In this document: in pieces, positions 50,561-58,455 of the stretch
Layout of the letters: every line of letters begins with the position of its first letter
How positions within the stretch are numbered: the stretch's first letter is position 1
Source of the DNA: RBG-13-51-18 sp963739395
GTDB lineage: Bacteria; Chloroflexota; Dehalococcoidia; Dehalococcoidales; RBG-16-60-22
Length of the DNA stretch: 64,000 nucleotides
Assembly: GCA_963739395.1 (NCBI GenBank)
Contig: CAVUAE010000001.1
Span: 1,302,001 to 1,366,000, forward strand
Reading direction: 5' to 3'
The notes under the pieces: model-generated
The model's database searches: none
Told to the model about the DNA's origin: nothing
Seen by the model: the letters and a program-made list of their open reading frames with translations, nothing else
Made by a program: the position numbers and the translations under genes

Positions 50561-51043
50561 CTAAGTGGTAGTAGGGGCGGGTGCAGGCGCGGGGGCTGGA
50601 GCGGCAGTTGCGCCTTCCGGAGCCTTGCCACCCTTGCCTCTCTTAGCGCCGTATTTACTGCGGCCTTGCCTACGATTAGCCACGCCCGTAGTATCCATCG
50701 CTCCCCGGATGATGTGGTAGCGAACACCAGGCAGGTCTGGTACGCGTCCGCCGCGTATTAAGACTACCGAGTGTTCCTGTAATTCATGGCCTTCGCCGGG
50801 GATATAGGCAGTTACCTCTACATGATTGGTCAGCCTTACTTTAGCTATCTTACGCAGGGCGGAGTTAGGTTTCTTGGGGGTAGTCGTCTTTACCAAGATG
50901 CAAACGCCTCGTTTTTGGGGCGAACTCTTGCCTTGTTTTACCCTATTTTTTAGCGAATTATAGGTAAATCCGAGCGCCGGCGTTCTGTCTTTACTGTGCG
51001 ACTTTTTCCGTCCCTTGCGTACTAGCTGATTTATCGTTGGCAT
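50561..51043 (-). CDS. rpsL: 30S ribosomal protein S12, with Pro at the K88 position
   Basis: The 160-residue product has TTTPKKPNSALRKIAKVRLT, HELQEHSVVLIRGGRVPDLP and KYGAKRGKGGK. The Lys of KKPNSALRK (E. coli Lys43) is kept. In the loop that reads GGRVKDLPG in E. coli the sequence here is GGRVPDLPG, so Pro102 replaces Lys88, one of the classic streptomycin-resistance sites. A low-complexity Ala/Pro/Thr tail of about 20 residues (GATAAPAPAPAPAPTTT) follows the normal end. It is the first gene of the run. An N-terminal insert (GFTYNSLKNRVKQGKS) of the kind also seen in Gram-positive S12 proteins is present. Confidence 0.96.
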   Translation of the reverse strand: MPTINQLVRKGRKKSHSKDRTPALGFTYNSLKNRVKQGKSSPQKRGVCILVKTTTPKKPNSALRKIAKVRLTNHVEVTAYIPGEGHELQEHSVVLIRGGRVPDLPGVRYHIIRGAMDTTGVANRRQGRSKYGAKRGKGGKAPEGATAAPAPAPAPAPTTT

Positions 51044-51070
51044 CTTCTTTTTTTATCCCCCCTGACAAGT

Positions 51071-51100
51071 ATAATGGATGAGCCTAAGCCCATCCATTAT
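51071..51100. other. Hairpin in the rpsL leader
   Basis: ATAATGGATG and CATCCATTAT form a perfect 10-base stem around AGCCTAAGCC. No T-run follows on either strand, so it is not a simple terminator. It lies in the expected 5' leader of the rpsL transcript, 28 bases before the start codon, and may be a regulatory structure such as a ribosomal protein site. Confidence 0.55.
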
Positions 51101-51180
51101 GAATTCTTGTAATGTGATAGAGAGAGGTTTGTAAGCTCAATCTATCTACTTTTACTGAATTCTTAGTACCAAATGTATAA

Positions 51181-51208
51181 TTTATCACATATCAATACCT
51201 TCTGTCAA
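51181..51208 (-). promoter_or_regulatory. Likely promoter of the ribosomal gene run
   Basis: A perfect TTGACA (51203-51208) on the minus strand is followed by a 16-base spacer and GATAAA preceded by TGT (51181-51186), an extended -10. A leader of about 130 bases would then precede rpsL. Confidence 0.5.
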
Positions 51209-51327
51209 CACTTGTAGCTATAAATTGGATAAAAAGGCTATTTTTACCAGTTAGCTACGATAATTTATATGTAATGAAGCTGTAAAAGTTATTGCATTGA
51301 GTATTAAGTAAAGGTAAAATTACATAC

Positions 51328-52419
51328 ATGGTCAAAGTCAACGTAAACTTGGGTAAAAACAGCTATGAAATACGTATCGGGCAAGGCTTGTTGCCTAAAG
51401 TTGGCTTATGGCTGAAGGAAAAGGGCTTTTCCGGTAAAGCTTTTATTATCACCGATTCAAACGTGCGTCCGCTTTACGCCTATATATTGGAACATAGTCT
51501 GGCTGATGCTGGTTTTAACGTAACCGTTCTTGAAATCCCGGCTGGCGAGGAGCAAAAAACCCTAGCTACCGCCGGACAGCTTTACCAACGACTGGCTGAC
51601 GTTTTTGCCGAAAGGTCGTCTCTCATCCTGGCACTGGGGGGAGGTGTAATCGGCGACCTGGCGGGGTTTGTCGCCGCCACCTATATGCGGGGTGTATCGT
51701 TAGTTCAAGTGCCAACTTCGTTACTAGCAATGGTTGATAGCAGTATCGGCGGTAAAACAGCCGTCGACCATAATAGCTTAAAAAACATGGTCGGGGCTTT
51801 CTATCAGCCCAAACTTGTTGTGGCGGACGTCGCTACGCTTAAGACCCTCCCGAAAATCGAGCTCTCTAACGGTATGGGCGAGGTCATCAAACACGCGGTT
51901 ATCCGTGATAAAAAATTCTTCAATTTCTTAAGGGAAAACATGACTAAAGCGATGTCATGCGATTTAGACGTTCTCGAGCAAATAGTGGAAAAGAACGCCT
52001 GTATTAAAGCGCCAGTAGTTGAGGCTGATGAAAAAGAAACTGGACTACGTACGTTATTAAATTTTGGTCATACGGTCGGTCATGCCGTGGAAGCGTCATC
52101 TTATTATAAAATCAAGCACGGTCAGGCGGTAGCCATCGGTATGATGGCGGCGGCTAAATTATCACATCGGCTGGGCTTTCTTCATGAAGAAGATATCAGC
52201 CGGCTTGATGAACTTATAAGTCTCGCCGAACTCCCTGGAAACTTACCGGACCTGGACCTTACAAAAAGAGAAAATCTGCTTGAGTTGATAAAGCATGATA
52301 AAAAAGTGAAAGACGGTAAAGTCCGTTTCGTTTTGCTGAAAACCGTCGGTAATGTTTTTATTAGTGATGAAGTGACCGAAGATATTATGCGGGAGGTTTT
52401 ATTTGGCAAATCAGCCTAG
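51328..52419 (+). CDS. aroB: 3-dehydroquinate synthase
   Basis: The 363-residue product carries out the second step of the shikimate pathway with NAD+ and a divalent metal. GGGVIGDLAGFVAATYMRGV is the nucleotide-binding block, VPTSLLAMVDSSIGGKTAVD follows it, and the metal ligands lie in NGMGEVIKHAV, NFGHTVGHAVE and KIKHGQAVAIGM. Length is normal. It is the first of seven overlapping aro genes. A weak promoter (TAAAAT after TTGCAT, 17 bases apart) lies just before the ATG. Confidence 0.96.
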   Translation: MVKVNVNLGKNSYEIRIGQGLLPKVGLWLKEKGFSGKAFIITDSNVRPLYAYILEHSLADAGFNVTVLEIPAGEEQKTLATAGQLYQRLADVFAERSSLILALGGGVIGDLAGFVAATYMRGVSLVQVPTSLLAMVDSSIGGKTAVDHNSLKNMVGAFYQPKLVVADVATLKTLPKIELSNGMGEVIKHAVIRDKKFFNFLRENMTKAMSCDLDVLEQIVEKNACIKAPVVEADEKETGLRTLLNFGHTVGHAVEASSYYKIKHGQAVAIGMMAAAKLSHRLGFLHEEDISRLDELISLAELPGNLPDLDLTKRENLLELIKHDKKVKDGKVRFVLLKTVGNVFISDEVTEDIMREVLFGKSA

Positions 52420-53068
52420 AATTTGCGCCGTCATCGTTAATAAAGAACTTGATGCTATCGACGCCGTAGTGCCTTTGGTCGACATGTTTGAGGTGCGTAT
52501 CGACCTTATCGGGAAGAACTGGCGTAAAGTAGCAGCGCATCTAAAAAAGCCCTGGATAGCCTGCAACCGGCGGGCTGATGAAGGTGGCAAATGGAGAGGC
52601 AGAGAATCTTCGAGAATTAAAGAGCTTTACGATGCGGTCAAGTTAGGGGCGGCGATTATTGATATCGAACTGGCAACGCCTTCTCTTGCCGAAGTGGTTA
52701 ATGAAATAAAGGGCAAGGCAGAATGCCTGGTTTCCTATCATAATACGAAAAATACGCCGCCGCTGGATAGATTGCGGCAGATAGTCGTTAATCAACTAGC
52801 GGCTGGCGCTAATATCTGTAAGGTCGTTACTAAAGCCCGCAGTTTCGCGGATAATCTGATTGTTCTCCAACTCATTGCGGATTTTTCTTCAGTAAATATC
52901 GTCACCTTTGCCATGGGCGATAAAGGGCAGGTATCGCGAGTCCTTTCTCCGCTGGCAGGAGGTTATTTTACCTATGCCTCGGCGGGGGAGGGCAAAGAAT
53001 CAGCGGAGGGGCAGATAACGGTGAAGGACTTGAAAGAAGTTTACAGGATGCTGGGGTATGATAAATAA
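52403..53068 (+). CDS. aroD: 3-dehydroquinate dehydratase, type I
   Basis: The 221-residue product is the Schiff-base type. Glu30 and Arg32 (FEVRIDLI), the catalytic His113 in SYHNTKNTP and the Schiff-base Lys140 in NICKVVTKA are in place. The C-terminal loop ASAGEGKESAEGQITV closes the active site. It overlaps aroB by 17 bases and begins with TTG after GGGAGG. Confidence 0.95.
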   Translation: MANQPRICAVIVNKELDAIDAVVPLVDMFEVRIDLIGKNWRKVAAHLKKPWIACNRRADEGGKWRGRESSRIKELYDAVKLGAAIIDIELATPSLAEVVNEIKGKAECLVSYHNTKNTPPLDRLRQIVVNQLAAGANICKVVTKARSFADNLIVLQLIADFSSVNIVTFAMGDKGQVSRVLSPLAGGYFTYASAGEGKESAEGQITVKDLKEVYRMLGYDK

Positions 53069-53930
53069 GGGAATTTCCGGCAAAACGAAAATTTGTGCCC
53101 TCATCGGCGACCCCATTGAGCATACCATGTCGCCGGCGATGCATAATACTGCCTTTCAAGAACTGGGACTTGATTATATATATGTAGCCTTCAAGGTTAA
53201 GCCGGAAGAGTTACCGCAAGCCATAGCTAGCTTAAAAGCTTTAAATGTTGTTGGCTTTAACGTCACTATACCGCACAAAGTTGCGGTAATATCTCTATTG
53301 GATAGTCTCGACCCTTTAGCAGAGAAAGTCGGCGCTGTTAATACCGTCGTTAATGATAACGGTAAACTTAAGGGATATAATACCGACGCCGAAGGTTTTT
53401 ATCGGGCACTGACCGCGCACGGTTTTAACCCGAAAAACAAAAAGGTCGTCGTTCTTGGCGCTGGCGGCGCCTCCCGGGCGATTACTTATATTCTGGCAAA
53501 GAACGGCGCCAGCCTTACTATTCTCAATCGTCAGCAGGAGCTTGACTGGGCGGAAGATATCGCCGGATTGCTTCGCGAGGATTTCCGTAAAGAAGTGAAA
53601 GTGATGGAGCTCGGCGATTTAGCTAAAGCACTGCCCGGCGCCGACCTCTTGGTAAATGCCACCAGTGCAGGGATGTCACCTTCGGCTAACGCTAGTCCTG
53701 TTCCTGAAAAGCTATTGACTGGTGTCCCGCTAGTATTCGATATCGTGTATAATCCTCTTAAAACCAAGCTAATTCAAGATGCGGCTGCCGCCGGCGCGAA
53801 AACCATCAGCGGCGTTGATATGCTTGCCTGGCAGGGGGCGCTGGCTTTTGAAAAATGGACGGGTCAGACGGCGCCCATTAATCTTATGCGAGAAACAGCC
53901 ATCAAAATGCTGGAGCAACATGAAAACTAA
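53058..53930 (+). CDS. aroE: Shikimate dehydrogenase
   Basis: The 290-residue product reduces 3-dehydroshikimate with NADPH. HTMSPAMHN is the substrate motif, NVTIPHK carries the catalytic Lys, VVVLGAGGASRAI is the cofactor-binding loop, and DIVYNPLKT and GVDMLAWQGALAFEKWTG follow as usual. It overlaps aroD by 11 bases. Confidence 0.96.
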   Translation: MINKGISGKTKICALIGDPIEHTMSPAMHNTAFQELGLDYIYVAFKVKPEELPQAIASLKALNVVGFNVTIPHKVAVISLLDSLDPLAEKVGAVNTVVNDNGKLKGYNTDAEGFYRALTAHGFNPKNKKVVVLGAGGASRAITYILAKNGASLTILNRQQELDWAEDIAGLLREDFRKEVKVMELGDLAKALPGADLLVNATSAGMSPSANASPVPEKLLTGVPLVFDIVYNPLKTKLIQDAAAAGAKTISGVDMLAWQGALAFEKWTGQTAPINLMRETAIKMLEQHEN

Positions 53931-54435
53931 TATTGCCCTCATCGGTTTTATGGGCACGGGCAAAACGGCTGTGGCTAAAGTACTAGCCCAAAAGTTGGAT
54001 AAAGAATATATTGAACTTGATGCTATAATAACAAACAAGGCCGGGAAATCTATCGATAAAATATTCCGACAAGACGGCGAAATCCGCTTCCGCGAACTGG
54101 AAATTGAGGCTACGAAGGAAATTGCGCATAAAAAAAACGCGATAATCGCTTGTGGTGGCGGCATAGTTCTTAATACAATCAATATTGACCGTTTGAGGAC
54201 GGAAAGCGTTATAATATGTTTAACAGCATCACCAACGGTTGTCCTTAAACGGACATCAAGCGAGAAAGATACTCGACCGTTATTAAAGGTGAGTGACAGG
54301 TTACAGCAGATAAAAACATTACTTAAAAATCGTCAGCCCTTTTATCGTCGGGCGGCTGACATCACGATCAATACGTCCGGGCTGACTATAGCCTCGGTAG
54401 CGGACAAAATATTGGAGGCGCTAGAAAATTTATGA
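53920..54435 (+). CDS. aroK: Shikimate kinase
   Basis: The 171-residue product phosphorylates shikimate. The P-loop is GFMGTGKT (9-16). ELDAIITNKAGKSIDKIFRQ and EIRFRELE form the substrate site, ACGGGIVLN is the Walker-B-like block, and the LID is KRTSSEKDTRPLL. A longer frame opens upstream, but the ATG at 53920 has GGAG before it and overlaps aroE by 11 bases. Confidence 0.95.
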   Translation: MKTNIALIGFMGTGKTAVAKVLAQKLDKEYIELDAIITNKAGKSIDKIFRQDGEIRFRELEIEATKEIAHKKNAIIACGGGIVLNTINIDRLRTESVIICLTASPTVVLKRTSSEKDTRPLLKVSDRLQQIKTLLKNRQPFYRRAADITINTSGLTIASVADKILEALENL

Positions 54436-55775
54436 AAGCCACGATTAGCCAAAGCACCACTAAAGGTACGGCAACCATTCCTGCTTCTAAAAGTTTGACT
54501 ATCCGGGCGTTAATGTGCGCTGCCTTATGTGCGGGTGAGAGCGAGATTATTCACCCTCTGGTCAGCGATGATACCGATGCTGCCATACTTGTCATGTCGA
54601 AACTCGGTACTATCGTTAAACAAGGAGAAGACCTCTGGAAAGTCACCGGAGGCAAGTTTCGCATCGTTCTAGAAGACCTTAACTGCGGTGAATCGGCGAC
54701 CACATATAGATTTTTGACCGCCATAAGCTCTCTTATCCCCGGTACCCATCGGCTGGTGGGGGGACCTTCTCTTACTGCACGACCAATAGGGTCATTGGTT
54801 GATGCTCTGGTCAAGCTGGGTGTTGACGCCACGATGGAGAGGGCAGGATTTCCACCGGTGATGGTCAAGGGGGGTACTTTTAAAGGCGGCGCCACTGAAA
54901 TTCCAGGCAATGTCAGCTCGCAGTTTATTTCTGCTTTACTTTTGATAGCTCCTTTCTCTCCGAAGGGCACCAGCATCAAGTTAACGACTCCGCTAACGTC
55001 AAAACCTTATGTTCTCATGACGCTTTGGTGTCTCAAGCAATTTGGCATTAATATCCAGCGGGAAGGGAATAAGTTTATCGTTTTACGTCAAAGATATACT
55101 CCCACCAGGATTAAAATAGAAAGTGATTGGTCGTCGGCTTCATATTTTCTGGCGCTTGGGGCGATGTCAAAAGAGGGGATAATGATCCAGGGTTTAAACC
55201 AATCTAGCCTCCAGGGCGACCGCGCGATAGTGGATATATTACGCGCTATGGGCGCTAATATTAGAATTTATGGCAATAATGTCATCGTTAGCTACGGTAA
55301 ATTGAAGGGGATAAATGCCGACCTTGCCGATTGTATTGATTTATTACCGACCGTCGCCATGCTAGCGTCCTTAGCTAAAGGCAGGACCGAGCTTATCGGC
55401 ATTCAGCGGGCGCGTATTAAAGAATCCAACCGCGTGGCTGCTATTAGAGAATGCCTGGTCAAATTAGGGAATACCATCATTGAAGACGAAAATCGCCTCG
55501 TTATTACCGGCAATGATTTCTTTAAAGTAATTACCGAGGAAGATGTTGGGGATACCGAAGAAGAGGAAGAAGCTGCTGCCAAGGAGAAATCAACCAGACT
55601 CGAAGGTCCTGTTACATTGAATAGTTATGGCGACCATCGTATTGCCATGGCTCTCGGTATATTGGGCGCTGTGACAGGTGATATCATCATTGATAACGCT
55701 GAATGCGTAACAAAAACCTTCCCTACCTTCTGGGATGAGTTTCAAAAAGTTGGTGGCCAGGTTCAGATAGAATGA
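54432..55775 (+). CDS. aroA: 5-enolpyruvylshikimate-3-phosphate synthase
   Basis: The 447-residue product joins PEP to shikimate 3-phosphate. The N-terminal block is ATIPASKSLTIRALMCAAL, then GESATTYRFLTAISSLIPG and NVSSQFISALLLIAPF. The last third has TVAMLASLAKGRTELIGIQ, ARIKESNRVAAIRECLVKLG and NSYGDHRIAMALGIL. An acidic stretch of about 25 residues (about 367-393, EEDVGDTEEEEEAAAKEK and following) is inserted between the last two blocks and is not usual. It overlaps aroK by four bases. Confidence 0.95.
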   Translation: MKATISQSTTKGTATIPASKSLTIRALMCAALCAGESEIIHPLVSDDTDAAILVMSKLGTIVKQGEDLWKVTGGKFRIVLEDLNCGESATTYRFLTAISSLIPGTHRLVGGPSLTARPIGSLVDALVKLGVDATMERAGFPPVMVKGGTFKGGATEIPGNVSSQFISALLLIAPFSPKGTSIKLTTPLTSKPYVLMTLWCLKQFGINIQREGNKFIVLRQRYTPTRIKIESDWSSASYFLALGAMSKEGIMIQGLNQSSLQGDRAIVDILRAMGANIRIYGNNVIVSYGKLKGINADLADCIDLLPTVAMLASLAKGRTELIGIQRARIKESNRVAAIRECLVKLGNTIIEDENRLVITGNDFFKVITEEDVGDTEEEEEAAAKEKSTRLEGPVTLNSYGDHRIAMALGILGAVTGDIIIDNAECVTKTFPTFWDEFQKVGGQVQIE

Positions 55776-56863
55776 GTAACAGTCTGGGCAAGTTATTCAC
55801 TATCACCAGCTTTGGCGAAAGTCATGGTCAATGTATTGGAGTAATCATCGACGGCTGTCCCGCCGGTCTCCCCCTCGCTTTAGTGGATATCCAAAAAGAA
55901 GTTAACCTTCGGCGTGCCGGCATAAGCACGGCTTCCACCCCCCGCCGCGAAAAAGATAAAGTAGAGATACTTTCCGGCGTGTTTAAAGGCTTTGCTAGCG
56001 GCGCCCCTTTATGCCTGCTAATAAAAAATGAGAATGTTGACGATGCTGCGTACGAAAAAATGCAGTCACTACTCCGCCCAGGTCATGCCGATTTTTCCGC
56101 CCATGAAAAATACGGCGGCTTTAACGACCGGCGTGGCGGCGGCATGTTTTCCGGCAGGATAACGGCTGGCTTTGTCATGGCGGGCGCCGTCGCTAAGAAA
56201 ATACTGAGTACTATCGGCGTGGAAACCCTGGCGCATACGGTTGCCATCGGTAACATCAATGCTAAAGCAACTCCGTATGTACAAATCAGGCAGAAAGCCT
56301 TAAAAGACCCACTCTTTTGCGCCGATGCCGCTGCTTCGCAGAAAATGATGAAAGCAATCGACGCTGTGAAAAAACAAGGTGATAGCCTCGGTGGCATTGT
56401 TGAGGGCGTCGCGCTTAATGTACCCGTTGGTTTAGGCGAACCGATTTTCGATACGCTGGATGGAGATTTAGCTAAAGCACTTCTTGCTATTCCTGCCGTA
56501 AAAGGTGTGGAATTCGGTTCCGGTTTCGCCGCTGCACGTAAAAAGGGTTCGGAAAATAACGATGTCTTCGCGTTAAAAAAAGGAAAAATCGTTACTGTTA
56601 CCAATAATGCGGGCGGCATTCTCGGCGGTATCAGTAACGGTATGCCTCTGGTGGTGAGGGTGGCGATTAAGCCGACTTCCTCCATCGCGCTGGAACAGAA
56701 GACGGTGGATATTAAAAAGATGAAAGAGACTATTATCAAAGTCAGCGGACGCCATGATGTCTGTATTGTCCCTCGGGCAGTGCCGGTCGTAGCCGCCATG
56801 ATGGCGGTAGTGTTATGCGACTTCGCTATGAGGGCGGGATTAATTCCTAGGATATTAAAGTGA
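55772..56863 (+). CDS. aroC: Chorismate synthase
   Basis: The 363-residue product makes chorismate with reduced FMN. GESHGQCIGVIIDGCPAGL, RRAGISTASTPRREKDKVEI, HEKYGGFNDRRGGGMFSGR and GGILGGISNGMPLVVRVAIK are the family blocks, with KPTSSIALEQKTVD and GRHDVCIVPRAVPVV at the end. It overlaps aroA by four bases. Confidence 0.97.
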   Translation: MSNSLGKLFTITSFGESHGQCIGVIIDGCPAGLPLALVDIQKEVNLRRAGISTASTPRREKDKVEILSGVFKGFASGAPLCLLIKNENVDDAAYEKMQSLLRPGHADFSAHEKYGGFNDRRGGGMFSGRITAGFVMAGAVAKKILSTIGVETLAHTVAIGNINAKATPYVQIRQKALKDPLFCADAAASQKMMKAIDAVKKQGDSLGGIVEGVALNVPVGLGEPIFDTLDGDLAKALLAIPAVKGVEFGSGFAAARKKGSENNDVFALKKGKIVTVTNNAGGILGGISNGMPLVVRVAIKPTSSIALEQKTVDIKKMKETIIKVSGRHDVCIVPRAVPVVAAMMAVVLCDFAMRAGLIPRILK

Positions 56864-57927
56864 ACCTGGACGATTTAAGAAAAAAGATAGACGAGATAGA
56901 TGCGCGTATCGTGGCGCTTATCGCCGAACGTCAAGACATTTCTAAAGAAATCGGCAAAGGCAAACATACGACCAGTCGTGTTATCGAGGATAGAGAACGA
57001 GAACTGAATGTTTTAAAACGCGTACGCAGCCTCGCCCGCAATAAAAAAATCAGCCCGTCCGATATCGAGAGTATATATAAGCAGATAATCAGCGCCAGTA
57101 AAAAAATTCAGGGCGTCGCTGTGGCTTATCAGGGCGAGCTGGGCGCTTATACCGAGGAAGCGGCGCTGCGGTTCTTTGGAGGCTCGACTAAAGGTACGCC
57201 TTATGATACATTGGACGAGGTTTTTGAAGCAGTAGAGCGAGGTAATGTCCCGTTCGCTTTAGTGCCGGTAGAGAACTCTTTAGAAGGCAGTATTAATCGA
57301 ACTTATGACCTCCTCCTCGATTCGCCTTTAATGGCTTGCGGCGAGACGGAGCTGCGTATCAGTCATTGCCTGATTGCTATTCAGGGCGCCACCCTCGACT
57401 CGATAAAATACGTCTATTCTCACCCGCAGGCACTGGGACAGAGTCGTAATTTTCTTAAAAAGCTAAACGCGGAAATTGTGCCTGCCTCTGATACCGCTGG
57501 CAGCGTAAAGATGATTAAAACGAAAAAGAGAAAAGATTATGCGGCTATCGCTTCTGCCAAAGCTGCCGAAATTTACGGCATGAAGATACTCGCCAAAGAA
57601 ATCGAGGACAACCCGCATAATTTCACGCGCTTCTTTGTCCTCTCAAAAGAAGACTCCCCGCCCACCGGTAATGACAAGACCTCTATCGTCTTTTCTCTTA
57701 AGCATAAGCCGGGTGCGCTTTACGACTGCCTCGGCGAGTTCGCTAAAAGGAAAATCAACCTATCTAAACTCGAATCACGCCCCACTCGCCACCAACCCTG
57801 GGAATATAACTTTTATATGGACTTCGCCGGTCATCGTGAAGAAAAACCTGTGGCAGAAGCCCTCAAAGCGCTGGAAGAACATGCGGTATTTGTGAAAATA
57901 TTAGGGTCTTATCCTAAGGCAAGATAA
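56860..57927 (+). CDS. pheA: Bifunctional chorismate mutase/prephenate dehydratase
   Basis: The 355-residue product fuses an AroQ-type chorismate mutase (about residues 1-85, LRKKIDEIDARIVALIAERQ) to prephenate dehydratase (about 87-265, YQGELGAYTEEAALRFFG, VPVENSLEGSINRTYDLLL, and the TRF motif in DNPHNFTRFFVL). A C-terminal ACT domain (KTSIVFSLKHKPGALYDCL, then SKLESRPTRH) should sense phenylalanine. It begins with GTG, overlapping aroC by four bases, and ends the aro operon. No tyrA or DAHP synthase gene is in the window. Confidence 0.95.
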   Translation: MNLDDLRKKIDEIDARIVALIAERQDISKEIGKGKHTTSRVIEDRERELNVLKRVRSLARNKKISPSDIESIYKQIISASKKIQGVAVAYQGELGAYTEEAALRFFGGSTKGTPYDTLDEVFEAVERGNVPFALVPVENSLEGSINRTYDLLLDSPLMACGETELRISHCLIAIQGATLDSIKYVYSHPQALGQSRNFLKKLNAEIVPASDTAGSVKMIKTKKRKDYAAIASAKAAEIYGMKILAKEIEDNPHNFTRFFVLSKEDSPPTGNDKTSIVFSLKHKPGALYDCLGEFAKRKINLSKLESRPTRHQPWEYNFYMDFAGHREEKPVAEALKALEEHAVFVKILGSYPKAR

Positions 57928-57932
57928 GGTTC

Positions 57933-57960
57933 GTCATTCCCGTGAAAACGGGAATCCAGC
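57933..57960. repeat. Dispersed palindromic repeat (GTCATTCC type, half copy)
   Basis: GTCATTCCCGTGAAAACGGG and the following AATCC form a short hairpin directly after pheA. It could end the aro transcript. Confidence 0.65.
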
Positions 57961-58012
57961 ATTGGGGAAAAGGGGTTGTTAACGTAGGGGCAGGTTTCAA
58001 AATTTCCCGGTC

Positions 58013-58351
58013 TTACTTTACTTCATACGCCCCGAAGATGAAGTCTAAGTCCTCTTGCAGGGCAGAAAGCTTATCCTTGGCAAAGAGTTTGTCATCGGCG
58101 TCAATCATCAGTTTGGTTTCGCCCCGCGCCATCCCCACAATATGCGCCCGCAGGCATTCTTTGGCGGCTTTCCCTTCGCCAATATTGAATGTCAGCGTCG
58201 CCCGTGTTCCAAAGGACGCCGATTCGTCCGGCAGTGTAAAGGTCTCCATCTTGTTGTCGCCCAGCGTCGCTCCCTGTTTCAGTGTAAAATCCCTTATCTC
58301 CGCGTAAAGTAGTTCTGGGCTTACTTCGGTGTATGTCTTTTTTATTTGCAT
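58013..58351 (-). CDS. Hypothetical protein, 112 residues
   Basis: I do not recognise a family with confidence. The product starts MQIKKTYTEVSPELLYAEIR and carries RATLTFNIGEGKAAKECLRA and KLMIDADDKLFAKDKLSALQ. It reads as a small alternating strand/helix soluble protein without signal peptide or cysteine motif; a START-like or polyketide-cyclase-like small fold is possible but not shown. A GGGAGGG site lies before the ATG. It lies downstream of rho on the same strand. Confidence 0.65.
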   Translation of the reverse strand: MQIKKTYTEVSPELLYAEIRDFTLKQGATLGDNKMETFTLPDESASFGTRATLTFNIGEGKAAKECLRAHIVGMARGETKLMIDADDKLFAKDKLSALQEDLDFIFGAYEVK

Positions 58352-58455
58352 TAAGAGTTTTTCCCTCCCCGTACTCGTACATCATAGGGCTTTACGTGAT
58401 TTAGTTCAAGCTTTCCGCGGAATGCACCGACATAACGGCAACGGTCGTGAAAAGA

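Noticed and set aside
51209..51327. Leader peptide or attenuator before the aro operon
   Set aside because: No run of aromatic codons, no T-box core and no terminator hairpin was found before aroB.
56083..56799. Minus-strand frame of 238 codons opposite aroC
   Set aside because: The plus strand encodes a full chorismate synthase with all motifs, so the long antisense frame is a by-product of codon use.
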